Positions 48,452 through 58,906 are shown, counted from the stretch's first letter. The stretch is DNA of 64,000 bases from Flavobacterium agrisoli (GCF_016522065.1 NZ_JAEHFV010000007.1:1-64000), one strand, 5' to 3'. Notes: generated from the sequence alone by a model not told the origin. Made by a program: numbers and translations.

Positions 48452-48481
48452 AAAAAAAGCCAACTCATCAGAATTGGCTTT
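48452..48481 (-). terminator. Terminator of mpl
   Basis: AAAGCCAA and TTGGCTTT form an 8-bp stem, with T-rich sequence after it on the minus strand, 27 bp after the mpl stop. Confidence 0.8.
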
Positions 48482-48508
48482 AAAATTTATTGTCTTATAT
48501 TTTACTAT

Positions 48509-49864
48509 TTATTGAAATAGTTGTTTTAGATCGTCAAAATTCAAACCACCGTAATTACCAGAACTCATCAACAACAATGCGGAATTTTCTAAATTACGAC
48601 TAAATAAAAACTCTTTAAATTCAGCTGGATTGGTATAAATAATTAAATCTTTTCTATTGAAAGCTTTTGCAATTTGGTCATACGTTACTTCTTCCAATTG
48701 TTTGATTTTTACGGCATCGGGCGAATAAAAAACAACAGCAACATCGGCCGAATCTAGAGCGCCTTCATATTCTTTTAAAAATTCGGCATTCAAACTACTG
48801 TAGGTATGCAATTCTAAACAAGCAACCAAAGTACGGTCTGGATATTGCTCTTTTACAGCTTTGGTAGTAGCTGCTACTTTACTGGGCGAATGTGCAAAAT
48901 CTTTATAGGCCACTTTACCTTTGCCTTCTGCAATTTTTTCCAAACGTTTAGAGGCACCTTTAAAACTAGCAATGGCTTCGTAAAAATCGGCTTCATCAAC
49001 GCCCATATTTTGACAAATCCATTTGGCCCCGGCTAAATTATTTAAATTATGAGCACCAAAAACTTCAATTGGCATATCCCCTTCTGGAGTTTCTAGCAAA
49101 GTTTTACCCTCTTCAACTTTATAATTTGGAGTTGAATACGCCAATTTACGAATTGGATTGGTAGCCGCTTCTGAAACTCGTTTTACTTCAGGATCGTTTT
49201 CATTATAAACCAAGATGCCTCCGTTTGTTATTTTTTCGATAAAAATTTCAAACTGATTTACATAGTTTTCATACGTTGGAAAAACATTGATATGATCCCA
49301 AGCAATTCCAGAAATCAACGCAATATTGGGTTGGTACAAATGAAATTTTGGTCTACGATCAATTGGAGATGACAAATATTCATCGCCTTCTAAAACCATA
49401 AAATCATTTTCTTCGGTAAGATGCACCATGGTATCAAAACCTTCCAATTGTGCACCAACCATATAATCTACTTCGATATTGTGGTAATGCATGACGTGCA
49501 AAATCATCGAGGTAATGGTTGTCTTTCCGTGCGAACCTCCAATTACTACGCGAGTTTTATTTTTAGATTGTTCGTATAAATATTCAGGATACGAATAAAT
49601 TTTCAATCCAAGCTCCTGAGCCTTTAACAACTCCGGATTATCCGCTTTGGCATGCATTCCTAAAATAACGGCGTCAATATCTGTTGTTATTTTTTCGGGA
49701 AACCAACCCATTTCAGCAGGCAAAAGTCCTTTTTTTTCTAAACGTGTTTTGGAAGGTTCAAAAATAGCATCATCGCTACCGGTAACTTGATATCCTTTAT
49801 TATGCAAAGCCAAAGCCAAATTGTGCATGGCACTTCCACCAATGGCAATAAAATGTGTTTTCAT
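48509..49864 (-). CDS. mpl: UDP-N-acetylmuramate:L-alanyl-gamma-D-glutamyl-meso-diaminopimelate ligase
   Basis: A 451-residue Mur ligase that recycles peptidoglycan tripeptide onto UDP-MurNAc. It has the N-terminal HFIAIGGSAMHNLALALH, the ATP loop GGSHGKTT (109-116), EGDEYLSSPIDRRPKFHLYQ with the metal-site Glu, and FAHSPSKVAATTKAVKEQYP in the C-terminal domain. The EYLSSPIDRRPKF segment separates Mpl from MurC. It has no lipobox or membrane segment and is cytoplasmic. Confidence 0.9.
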   Translation of the reverse strand: MKTHFIAIGGSAMHNLALALHNKGYQVTGSDDAIFEPSKTRLEKKGLLPAEMGWFPEKITTDIDAVILGMHAKADNPELLKAQELGLKIYSYPEYLYEQSKNKTRVVIGGSHGKTTITSMILHVMHYHNIEVDYMVGAQLEGFDTMVHLTEENDFMVLEGDEYLSSPIDRRPKFHLYQPNIALISGIAWDHINVFPTYENYVNQFEIFIEKITNGGILVYNENDPEVKRVSEAATNPIRKLAYSTPNYKVEEGKTLLETPEGDMPIEVFGAHNLNNLAGAKWICQNMGVDEADFYEAIASFKGASKRLEKIAEGKGKVAYKDFAHSPSKVAATTKAVKEQYPDRTLVACLELHTYSSLNAEFLKEYEGALDSADVAVVFYSPDAVKIKQLEEVTYDQIAKAFNRKDLIIYTNPAEFKEFLFSRNLENSALLLMSSGNYGGLNFDDLKQLFQ

Positions 49865-50029
49865 ACTTTGATTGTATTTTTTTGATTTTCAACACCCTAT
49901 AATTAACAAAATAGAAGTGCTTTGTTTTTCAAAAATAAACAAAAAAAAAGGCTGCATCTGAAATTATTTCTACTTTAGTAAAATGTAAAAAAAATCTTTT
50001 TAAATTAATTTTTATAAAACATACAAACA

Positions 50030-53000
50030 ATGAAAAAACTACTTTGCTTTTTTTTATTAATCACTTCCGTAATATTTGGACAAAACTTTGATAAAAATTG
50101 GCAAAAAGTGATTGATTACGAAAATCTTGGCAAAATAAAATCGGCTAACCAAGAAGTTGAAAAAATTTATAAAAAGGCCTACAATAAAAAGAATGAACCG
50201 CAAATTATTAAAACTTTTTTTTACAGATCGAAATACAAACAAGTTTTAGACGAAAATGCCAAAAAATTAATTTTAATTGATTTAAAAACTCAAATTAATC
50301 AGGTTTCAATTCCATCCAAAGCAATATTGAACTTGGTTTATGCTAAAGGTCTGCATGATTACAACGAAGATTATTCAGAAGTTTTTGCTATTGTTGACAC
50401 TGCTATTGCATTTGTCAGTGTAGCTGCAGAGGAAAATGGCGTCGAATCTGCAGTTGATTCCGTTGAAGTGGCTACTTTTAATAAAGGAGAAGAAATTGTC
50501 AAAATATTCGATAAAACACTAGAAAACGAAGCTGCTTTAAAAGCTACATCTTTAACCAATTACGAAGCCATTTTTGATTTTTTTACTTTAGAAAAATTTA
50601 AAAAAGAAAATTTATACGATTATTTATTAAAGGAAAATATTGCTTTTTTTAAGCAAAAAATATATAGTTGGAATATCAATTCTCAAGAATTTGAACCTCA
50701 CAAAGATACTTTTTTAAATAATTCTGATGCCTTTACAAAATTAAACCTTGATTTTGTGAAAGATGAAAATCTAAAAAAAGTCCTTTCTCTTTATCAAAAA
50801 TTAGAAATTGATTCACCAACTTTTGAAAACCAATTGGAACGTATTTTGTTCTGTTCTCAATACCTAATAAAATCAGATGATGAGTTATTGAATACCTTGA
50901 ATGTGTTAGAAAAAGAGGCAAAAGAAGCAACTCAACTGCAAAATATTCAATTAGAGAAAGCAACTGTTTATGCTAAATTGGCTTCCAAAGAAACACATCC
51001 TGATTACAATAGCAAAGCAATTTCTGAATTAGAAAGAGTTTTAGCAACCAATAATAATTCAAACGCTTACAAAATCGCAATTCAGAAAAAAGAAGAAATT
51101 TTAAGTAAAAACATTCAGGTTGAACTTCAAAAATACATTTACAACAAAGAAAATAGCCGAGCTTTTATTCGATATAAAAACACGAATAATTTGACAATTT
51201 CATTTTACAAAATCAACAATGCAATTCAAACGGAATTCCAAAATAACAACAAAAAAAAGGATAGTTTAGTTGCTCAAATTGTAAAAGAAAAAAAACCAAT
51301 CACTTCAAAAAACTATCAGCTAGTTGATAAAAAAGACTATTTCGAATATACTACAGAAGTGCTTTTACCTCAATTAGAAAAAGGAAATTACTTAGTCTAT
51401 TTTGAAAGCGAAATCGACTCCAAAGACAAAAAAGGTTTTGGTTATGAAACCATCACAGTTTCTAATATTTCGGTTTTGGCAAATAGAAAAGATGACACAG
51501 AATACTACACTGTTCTTGATAGAAAAACAGGAAAACCAATGGAGAATGTTTCTTTAAAATCAAAAGAATTTGAAATAAAAACAAATGCCGAAGGTTTAGC
51601 AAGCTATAAAGCCCAAGAAAACAAAAATCATTATTACAATAATTTCCCGATACAGTTAACCACTGCAAACGACACCATTATAATCAATAAAAACTACCTT
51701 GCTTATGCTTCAGATTATTCAGAAAAAGAGGAAGATGAAAACATCAAAGGCAAAGTAGAATTCTACTTAGACCGAGCGATTTATCGCCCAGGACAAACCG
51801 TTTATTACAAAGGAATTGCTATTCAAAAAAAGAAAAACCAATCAAGCGTTGTTCCGAATACTACTTTCAAAATAACCATTCAAGATCCTAATTATACCAA
51901 TTTTAAAGAATTTGAAGTAACTACTAATGAGATCGGCTCATTCTCTGGTGAATTTGTTTTACCTAAAACTGGTTTAACTGGAGATTTTAGAATTGAAGCA
52001 GAAGAACCTGATGATTATAAAAAAGACAATTCGTATAACAAAGAAAAAGACGAACATCCGTTTTGGGATAATGTACATTTTGAAAACACCAATGCTTATT
52101 TTAAAGTCGAAGAATACAAACGCCCAAAGTTTGAAGTGACTTTTGAACCTAAAAAAGAAAGCTTTCAGGTGAATCAATCCGTTTCTGTAAAAGGAATTGC
52201 CAAAGCTTTTGCTGGAAGCTCTATTTCGGATGCCAAAGTAAGTTATACCATTACCCGATTTACTAATTTTTACAGAAATTATTATGGCAATGAGCAAAGC
52301 GAAATTATAGCTACAAGTGAAACCAAAACAGATGCGACTGGAAAATTTGTCATCGATTTTATTGCCAAACCTTCTGCCAATGCAGATAAAAACCAACTAC
52401 CTGTTTTCAATTACCGAGTTGATGCAACCGTTACTGACATCAATGGAGAAACCCATTCGGCTGTGACAACTATTAAAGTCGGCTATCACGATTTGATGCT
52501 TACAACTACTATTCCAAACAGAATTGAAACCAAAAATAAAAATGAAATTACGCTGAATAGCACCAATTTGAACGGAGAGTTTAAAGCAACAAAAGGCGAA
52601 ATCAAAATGTATTTCGTAAGCTCTTTTCCAAATAAATTCAAATCCAGAGTTTTTCCTCAACCTGAAATCAAAACCATTTCTGATACCGAATTCGAAAAAT
52701 TATTTCCTTATGAAATTAACAGCTCCGAAAAGCTAGAAAAAAAAACAGAAAAGTTAGTTTTCTCTAAAACTATTGACACCGAAAAAGATAAAAAAATAGC
52801 ACTCGATTTTATTTCAAATTATCAATCTGGGAATTATAAAATTATATTCTCTGCAAAAGACAGTTTTGACAATCCTATTGAGAATGTTTCCAATTTTAGT
52901 ATTATTCAAAGCAAAAACAAATTCAACCCGAATACGTTATTCACTGTCGAACAAATCAATAAAGACCCGAAGAAAGATGGTTTTATTACGATTCAAATCC

Positions 53001-56000
53001 ATTCAGTGATTGACACTTTACACATTCATACTACAGGAAATTACAAAAACAGTACTTTCTATGAAAAAAATATAGTTTTAGAAAACCATCAGGCGAGACT
53101 TACGATTCCAATTCAAAAAGACTTTGAGAAGTTGCTGAAATTTGGTTTTGAAAGTATTTTTGAAAACCAACCTTTCAATAATCAGTTAGAAGTAGCATTA
53201 AAATTTGAAGAGCCTAAAATGGATTTTTCGGTAGAAAGTTTCAGAAATAAAATCCAACCTGGAAGCAATGAAAATTGGTCTTTCAAATTAAATGCTTCCA
53301 ACACCAAATCAGAAGCTGAAATTCTGGTTTCGATGTATGACAGTTCTTTAGACCAATTTACCCAAAAAGAATGGAGTTCACTTGATTTTTATGACTACAA
53401 TTATAATGGTGTGAATTACAGAACAAGTTTAGGATTTGATAAAACCCATACTTACATTCGTAGTTTAAACTCAAAAAAAACTCGAATACATTTAAACAAC
53501 GAAGATACCAAGCTGATGTGGTTTGGTTTTGATTTTAACGAAGCAAATCCAAGATTAATTGCATTAGAATATAAAAATCAACTTAACAGAAAAGCAAAAA
53601 AACCACAAAATGCAAAAACTGTGTATGGTTATGTTTTAGATTCTAAATCATATCCATTACCCGGAGTTCAAATAACAGTAAAAGGCACCACAAGAAATAC
53701 TCAAACCGATTTTGATGGTTATTACGAAATTGATGTCGCTAAAAATGAAGAATTAGTCTTCTCTTATCTTGGATTTGAAAGTCAAACACAAATTGTTGAA
53801 GACGATAAAAATTTAGATGTTATTTTAAAAGAAGACGAAAATACTTTAAATGAAGTTGTTGTTGTTGGCTATGGTTCTCAAAAAAAATCAGATCTTACTG
53901 GAGCGGTTGCAGCTATTACACTTCCTCCTCCTCCGAGAGTAGATGAAGCGAAAGACATGAAAATCAGAGGAAGTTCGTCTATAAACGGAGCTACACCTTT
54001 GTATATTATTGATGGAGAGATTGCATCTGAAGAAGCCTTTAAAAGATTAAATCCATCAGACATTGTTGACATAGCAGTTCTAAAAAATAAAGATGTACAA
54101 GCTACTTACGGAAGCAGAGGTGTAAACGGTGTTATCATCATCACAACCAAAAAAGCATTGGAAGCATTAACCCAAGTCAAAGCAAGAAAAAATCTCTCAG
54201 AAACCGCTTTCTTTTTCCCAAATCTAAAAACAGATGCTAAAGGAAAAGTGAGTTTTAATTTCACCTCTCCCGAAGCTTTAACGGCTTGGAAACTTCGATT
54301 ATTGGCACACAATAAAGAAGCGGTTACGGGCTATTTGGAAAAAACAGTCCTAACGCAAAAAGAACTGATGATTGTTCCTAATTTTCCTCGTTTTTTCAGA
54401 GAAAAAGATACCATTGTGATTAGTGCAAAAATTTCGAATCTAACCAATGAAACCAAAACTGGAATTGCGTCATTACAATTTTTTGATGCTACTACTATGC
54501 AACCCATAGATGCCAAAATGCTCAATGCTAAAAACATTAAAAACTTCACCGCAAAAGCTTTAGGAAACACTACTGCAACTTGGACCATTACCATCCCGGA
54601 AGGATTGCAAGGCGTTCAATACAAAATTGTAGCCAAAGCTGGAAATTACTCAGATGGAGAAGAAAACATACTTCCAGTTCTAACCAATAATATGCTTGTG
54701 ACCGAGAGTATTCCGATTTGGGTTCGCGAAAATTCAAAGAAAGAATACACTTTTAATAATCTAAAAAATAACAATTCGGCTACTTTAAAAAACCACCAAT
54801 TCACCTTAGAATACACTTCGAATCCAACTTGGCTCGCAATTCAGTCTTTGCCTTATTTGATGGAATACGAACACGAATGTGCGGAGCAGACTTTTGCGCG
54901 CTTTTATGCTAATGCTTTGGCTACTGAGATTATTTCGAGTAATCCAAAAATCGCTACTGTTTTTGAAGATTGGAGGAAAAACGGAAAACTCAATTCAAAA
55001 CTGGAAGAAAACGAAGAGTTGAAATCAATTATTTTAGCCGAAACACCTTGGCTAAATGACGCTCAAAGCGAAGATGAAAAAAAGAAAAACTTGGCTCTTT
55101 TATTCGATTTAGAAAAAATGAAAACCTCTCAAGAAACCACTTTTCAAAAATTGAAACAAAAACAAAAACCGTCTGGTGGATTTGCTTGGTTTGACGGAAG
55201 CGACGAAAGCGAATACATTACCAGACATATTTTGGCTGGTTTGGGACATCTTTCCAAACTAAATCCAAATGATGAAACCATTGAAAAAATTGACGAAATA
55301 ACAGAAAAAGGAATTCCGTTTTTGGACCAAAAGTTTTTGGAATATTATAAACAAAGAACTGAGAAGCTAAAAGCAAGCGAAAAATTAATCTGGCCAAATC
55401 CGTATTCTGATTTGCATTATTTGTACACCAGAAGTTTTTATCTGAAAGATTATCCGCTTTCGGACACTTTGAAAAAGGCAACTAAATTATATCTTGAAAC
55501 GGCCAAAAAAGATTGGCTGAATTATTCTTTGTATGAAAAAGGATTAGCCTCATTGACCCTAAATCGTTTTGGCGAAAAAGAAGCTGCCAAAAAAATAATT
55601 GAAAGCCTGAAAGAAACCGCTTCGAACAACGAAGATTGGGGCATGTACTGGATTGCCAATAAATCGGGTTGGTTTTGGTATCAAGCTCCGATAGAAACGC
55701 AAGCATTATTGATTGAGGCTTTCGCCGAAGTGAATAACGATACCAAATCCGTCGATGCCATGAAAGTTTGGTTGCTCAAAAACAAACAGACCAAAAACTG
55801 GCCAACAACCAAATCAACCACCGAAGCTGTTTATGCATTATTGATGCAAGGAACCGATTGGCTTTCGGTAAAAGACAATACGGTTATTAAAATTGGAGAT
55901 GAAAAAATCCTGACCAAAAAACTATCCGAAAACGAAAAAGAAGCCGAAACGGGATATGTAAAACTCAACTGGAAAGCCGATGAAATCAACAAAGAAATGG

Positions 56001-56533
56001 CTTCAATAACCGTTGAAAATAAATCTAAAGTTCCTGCTTTTGGAGGTGTGTATTGGCAATATTTTGAAGATTTGGATAAAATCAAAAATAACTCTAACAC
56101 CAATTTATCCGTTTCTAAAGACCTGTATATTAAAAACACCACTTTAAAAGGTAACGAACTGCAAAAAATAACATCCAAAAATAGTTTGAAAGTTGGTGAT
56201 TTGGTTACCGTTCGTTTGGTTATCTCAGCCAAAGAAAATATAGAATTTGTACACCTAAAAGACATGAGAGCTTCTTGTTTTGAACCCGTAGATGTACTTT
56301 CTGGATACGAATACAAAGGCGGTTTAGGTTTTTATAAAAGTACCAAAGATGTCGCTACTCATTTCTTTTTTGAAAACATCAACAAAGGAACTTATGTTCT
56401 GGAATATGACATAAGAGTAAACAGCACTGGTAATTTCTCTAACGGAATTACCACAATTCAAAGTATGTATGCTCCTGAATATAGCAGTCACTCCAAAGGA
56501 ATTAGGGTAAAAGCAATAATTAACCTTATATAA
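50030..56533 (+). CDS. Alpha-2-macroglobulin family protein with an internal SusC-like module
   Basis: A 2167-residue exported protein. The signal peptide is KKLLCFFLLITSVIFGQ, with no lipobox. MG-type domains begin with FYLDRAIYRPGQTVYYKG (Asp581). Residues about 1197-1378 form a CarboxypepD_reg-like domain (YGYVLDSKSYPLPGVQITVK) and a shortened TonB-receptor plug (NEVVVVGYGSQKKSDLTGAV; GVNGVIIITTKK). The A2M domain follows at about 1385-1490 (SPEALTAWKLRLL). The thioester motif Cys1617-Ala-Glu-Gln1620 and an all-helical thioester domain come next. Bacterial members are thought to trap proteases in the periplasm. The module sits where the bait region is expected. It is convergent with the S46 peptidase gene; no pbpC is adjacent. 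Confidence 0.9.
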   Translation: MKKLLCFFLLITSVIFGQNFDKNWQKVIDYENLGKIKSANQEVEKIYKKAYNKKNEPQIIKTFFYRSKYKQVLDENAKKLILIDLKTQINQVSIPSKAILNLVYAKGLHDYNEDYSEVFAIVDTAIAFVSVAAEENGVESAVDSVEVATFNKGEEIVKIFDKTLENEAALKATSLTNYEAIFDFFTLEKFKKENLYDYLLKENIAFFKQKIYSWNINSQEFEPHKDTFLNNSDAFTKLNLDFVKDENLKKVLSLYQKLEIDSPTFENQLERILFCSQYLIKSDDELLNTLNVLEKEAKEATQLQNIQLEKATVYAKLASKETHPDYNSKAISELERVLATNNNSNAYKIAIQKKEEILSKNIQVELQKYIYNKENSRAFIRYKNTNNLTISFYKINNAIQTEFQNNNKKKDSLVAQIVKEKKPITSKNYQLVDKKDYFEYTTEVLLPQLEKGNYLVYFESEIDSKDKKGFGYETITVSNISVLANRKDDTEYYTVLDRKTGKPMENVSLKSKEFEIKTNAEGLASYKAQENKNHYYNNFPIQLTTANDTIIINKNYLAYASDYSEKEEDENIKGKVEFYLDRAIYRPGQTVYYKGIAIQKKKNQSSVVPNTTFKITIQDPNYTNFKEFEVTTNEIGSFSGEFVLPKTGLTGDFRIEAEEPDDYKKDNSYNKEKDEHPFWDNVHFENTNAYFKVEEYKRPKFEVTFEPKKESFQVNQSVSVKGIAKAFAGSSISDAKVSYTITRFTNFYRNYYGNEQSEIIATSETKTDATGKFVIDFIAKPSANADKNQLPVFNYRVDATVTDINGETHSAVTTIKVGYHDLMLTTTIPNRIETKNKNEITLNSTNLNGEFKATKGEIKMYFVSSFPNKFKSRVFPQPEIKTISDTEFEKLFPYEINSSEKLEKKTEKLVFSKTIDTEKDKKIALDFISNYQSGNYKIIFSAKDSFDNPIENVSNFSIIQSKNKFNPNTLFTVEQINKDPKKDGFITIQIHSVIDTLHIHTTGNYKNSTFYEKNIVLENHQARLTIPIQKDFEKLLKFGFESIFENQPFNNQLEVALKFEEPKMDFSVESFRNKIQPGSNENWSFKLNASNTKSEAEILVSMYDSSLDQFTQKEWSSLDFYDYNYNGVNYRTSLGFDKTHTYIRSLNSKKTRIHLNNEDTKLMWFGFDFNEANPRLIALEYKNQLNRKAKKPQNAKTVYGYVLDSKSYPLPGVQITVKGTTRNTQTDFDGYYEIDVAKNEELVFSYLGFESQTQIVEDDKNLDVILKEDENTLNEVVVVGYGSQKKSDLTGAVAAITLPPPPRVDEAKDMKIRGSSSINGATPLYIIDGEIASEEAFKRLNPSDIVDIAVLKNKDVQATYGSRGVNGVIIITTKKALEALTQVKARKNLSETAFFFPNLKTDAKGKVSFNFTSPEALTAWKLRLLAHNKEAVTGYLEKTVLTQKELMIVPNFPRFFREKDTIVISAKISNLTNETKTGIASLQFFDATTMQPIDAKMLNAKNIKNFTAKALGNTTATWTITIPEGLQGVQYKIVAKAGNYSDGEENILPVLTNNMLVTESIPIWVRENSKKEYTFNNLKNNNSATLKNHQFTLEYTSNPTWLAIQSLPYLMEYEHECAEQTFARFYANALATEIISSNPKIATVFEDWRKNGKLNSKLEENEELKSIILAETPWLNDAQSEDEKKKNLALLFDLEKMKTSQETTFQKLKQKQKPSGGFAWFDGSDESEYITRHILAGLGHLSKLNPNDETIEKIDEITEKGIPFLDQKFLEYYKQRTEKLKASEKLIWPNPYSDLHYLYTRSFYLKDYPLSDTLKKATKLYLETAKKDWLNYSLYEKGLASLTLNRFGEKEAAKKIIESLKETASNNEDWGMYWIANKSGWFWYQAPIETQALLIEAFAEVNNDTKSVDAMKVWLLKNKQTKNWPTTKSTTEAVYALLMQGTDWLSVKDNTVIKIGDEKILTKKLSENEKEAETGYVKLNWKADEINKEMASITVENKSKVPAFGGVYWQYFEDLDKIKNNSNTNLSVSKDLYIKNTTLKGNELQKITSKNSLKVGDLVTVRLVISAKENIEFVHLKDMRASCFEPVDVLSGYEYKGGLGFYKSTKDVATHFFFENINKGTYVLEYDIRVNSTGNFSNGITTIQSMYAPEYSSHSKGIRVKAIINLI

Positions 56534-56565
56534 AAAACCCGATAAACAATCTGCTTATCGGGTTT
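56534..56565. terminator. Bidirectional terminator between A2M and S46 peptidase genes
   Basis: AAAACCCGATAA and TTATCGGGTTTT form a perfect 12-bp stem with A and T runs on both sides, placed between two convergent genes. Confidence 0.92.
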
Positions 56566-56587
56566 TAGATTAAATAGTAAAAAAGAA

Positions 56588-58732
56588 TTATTTCACAATC
56601 GTCATTTCGTTAATAATATTTTTGGCACCGGCATATTTATCGATAATCCAAAGTACATAACGAATATCAACATTGATGGTACGTTGTAAATTAGAATCAA
56701 AAATAACATCTCCAGCCATTGCTTCAATGTTCCCGTCAAAAGCAACTCCGATTAATTCTCCTTTTCCGTTCATTACGGGCGAACCTGAGTTTCCTCCGGT
56801 AATATCATTATCTGTTAAAAAGTTAATTGGCATGTAACCGTTTTTATCTGCATATTGCCCGAAATCTTTTGCTTTGTTTAGATCTAACAAACGACTTGGC
56901 AAATCAAATTCAGCATCGCCTTTTTTGTATTTCTTGACCAAACTCGACATGTCGGTATAGTTGTTGATTTTAGCCTCATTACGAGAATCTGCTGGTAAAG
57001 CACGAACTTTTCCGTAAGTCAAACGTAAAGTTGAATTAGCATCTGGATATTTAACCTCGTTTAAACCCGAAACACGTAATCCTTCTACCAATTTGCGGTA
57101 CGCTTTTTCGAAAGTATCTTTGTTTTGTAATTGTTGAGGAGATTTAGAACGATATTTTGTCATCAAATCATTAGAAATAATGTATAAAGGATCGTGCACA
57201 ATAGCCAAGGGTTTCGGATTAGCCATAAAAGCAAGCATTTTATCTTTTGAAGAAAAATAACTTACCTCAGCAGCTTTTTCCACATCTTTACTGAAATCGC
57301 CTTTGTTCTCTGATTTCATTTTTGCAATTTGAGGAGCTAGACCATAATCGGCGGCTTTTGAAGCATACAAGTTTAATTGTGCTGTAAGCAAATCTTTTTC
57401 TAAAGGAGCATACAAGTTACCATATAGGATTTCAATCATGGCATTAATTTTGGGCAACATTTCGGCTTTTTTGGCATCGTTTTCATTGAAATAAGCAATT
57501 AAAGCATTTCCTAAATTAGCAGGAGCCATAGCATAGGCCGAAGTACGCAAAACTTGCATTAAGTAATTATCATGGCGGGCTTTATCGTTAGTTGTACGGT
57601 AATACTCATTAATAACCGGAACTACATTTTCGTATTGCTCTTTATTCGCTGGTTTTGTAGCCCACTCATAAAATTTATCTTCCTGAGCCGTTTTGGCATC
57701 AACTGTTCCTGCTTTGGTTAAGGCATCAATCATTCCTTGACGGTTTTTCCAGTAATTAGCCGTTTGTGCATATTTAGAAGCGTATTGCAAACGCACTTTA
57801 GCATCTTTATCCATATACTTTTTCATCTGGTCCATTCCGGTTTTAGCACCTTCAACCCAAGCAGGATACGCATATTTAATATTTTGCTCAATTCCACCCG
57901 CTGGCATCCATCTGTTTGTACGACCTGGATATCCTAAAATCATAGCAAAATCATTTTCTTGAACGCCCTTCAAGCTAATTGGCAAATGGTGTTTTGGTGT
58001 TAATGGCACGTTATCTTTTGAATATTCTGCCGGATTACCATTTTTATCGGCATAAACACGGAACATTGAGAAATCTCCTGTTTGACGTGGCCATTCCCAG
58101 TTATCCGTATCACCTCCAAATTTCCCGATACTTTCTGGCGGAGTTCCTACTAAACGCACATCTTTATAATCTTGACAAACAAAATAGTAAAATTCATTTC
58201 CTTGAAAAAAAGGTCGTACCGAAACTACATATTTACCGTTTTCGTTATTTTCTTTTTCAATTAAAGCCATTTCTTGCTGAATCGCTTTGTTGCGCTCTTC
58301 TTCGGTCATGGTATCATTTACTTTCGCCAAAATTCGTTTGGTACAATCGTCCATACGAACAAAAAAGCGAACATATAACGATTTTGGTTTCATTTCTTGA
58401 CTGCGTTCTTTTGCCCAAAAACCATCACGTAAATAATTTTGTTCTTCGGTAGAAAGCTCTGCAATAGCGCTATATCCGCAGTGGTGATTCGTTAAAACCA
58501 ATCCGTTATTTGATACAATTTCGGCAGTACAACCTCCGTTAAATTGTACAATAGCATCTTTTAAACTGTGGTGGTTGATGCTGTAAATTTCTTCGGCAGT
58601 TAGTTGCAAGCCCATTTTTTCCATATCCCTATGGTTCAATCGCTCGATAAACATTAAGAACCACATGCCTTCATCGGCTCTTACAGGAAAAGCCATTAGG
58701 CAAATCGTAAATAATAAGATTATTTTTTTCAT
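56588..58732 (-). CDS. S46 family dipeptidyl peptidase, DPP7 type
   Basis: A 714-residue exported serine peptidase that releases dipeptides from N termini. The signal peptide ends at VRAD. Catalytic His is in LTNHHCGYSA (His84), and the nucleophile Ser649 is in GGNSGSPV. In characterised S46 enzymes, the residue 18 positions after the Ser sets specificity: Arg in DPP11 (acidic P1), Gly in DPP7 (hydrophobic P1). Here it is Gly667 in AFDGN, so DPP7 type is inferred. It likely acts in the periplasm on imported oligopeptides. It is convergent with the A2M gene. Confidence 0.92.
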   Translation of the reverse strand: MKKIILLFTICLMAFPVRADEGMWFLMFIERLNHRDMEKMGLQLTAEEIYSINHHSLKDAIVQFNGGCTAEIVSNNGLVLTNHHCGYSAIAELSTEEQNYLRDGFWAKERSQEMKPKSLYVRFFVRMDDCTKRILAKVNDTMTEEERNKAIQQEMALIEKENNENGKYVVSVRPFFQGNEFYYFVCQDYKDVRLVGTPPESIGKFGGDTDNWEWPRQTGDFSMFRVYADKNGNPAEYSKDNVPLTPKHHLPISLKGVQENDFAMILGYPGRTNRWMPAGGIEQNIKYAYPAWVEGAKTGMDQMKKYMDKDAKVRLQYASKYAQTANYWKNRQGMIDALTKAGTVDAKTAQEDKFYEWATKPANKEQYENVVPVINEYYRTTNDKARHDNYLMQVLRTSAYAMAPANLGNALIAYFNENDAKKAEMLPKINAMIEILYGNLYAPLEKDLLTAQLNLYASKAADYGLAPQIAKMKSENKGDFSKDVEKAAEVSYFSSKDKMLAFMANPKPLAIVHDPLYIISNDLMTKYRSKSPQQLQNKDTFEKAYRKLVEGLRVSGLNEVKYPDANSTLRLTYGKVRALPADSRNEAKINNYTDMSSLVKKYKKGDAEFDLPSRLLDLNKAKDFGQYADKNGYMPINFLTDNDITGGNSGSPVMNGKGELIGVAFDGNIEAMAGDVIFDSNLQRTINVDIRYVLWIIDKYAGAKNIINEMTIVK

Positions 58733-58854
58733 ATAATAAATTGAATTAGTGCTGCGAAGATAATTTATTTTGCAAAGACAGCTATTTTACACAAAGAATT
58801 CTTTAAAAACTAACACAAAAAACCTCTATTTATTACGAATAAACCGATTTAAAC

Positions 58855-58888
58855 AAAAAAGGTGCTCTTGTAACAGAACACCTTTTTT
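58855..58888 (-). terminator. Terminator of obgE
   Basis: AAAAAGGTG and CACCTTTTT pair perfectly, extended by TCT/AGA across one mismatch; A and T tracts flank both sides. It lies 18 bp after the obgE stop. Confidence 0.88.
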
Positions 58889-58906
58889 AAATTATTTGAT
58901 AAAATT

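Noticed and set aside
55831..56316. 161-codon open frame opposite the A2M gene
   Set aside because: Antisense shadow within a well-supported long gene; Ser/Leu-rich sequence with no domain.
57979..58452. 157-codon open frame opposite the S46 peptidase gene
   Set aside because: Antisense shadow of a gene with intact catalytic motifs.
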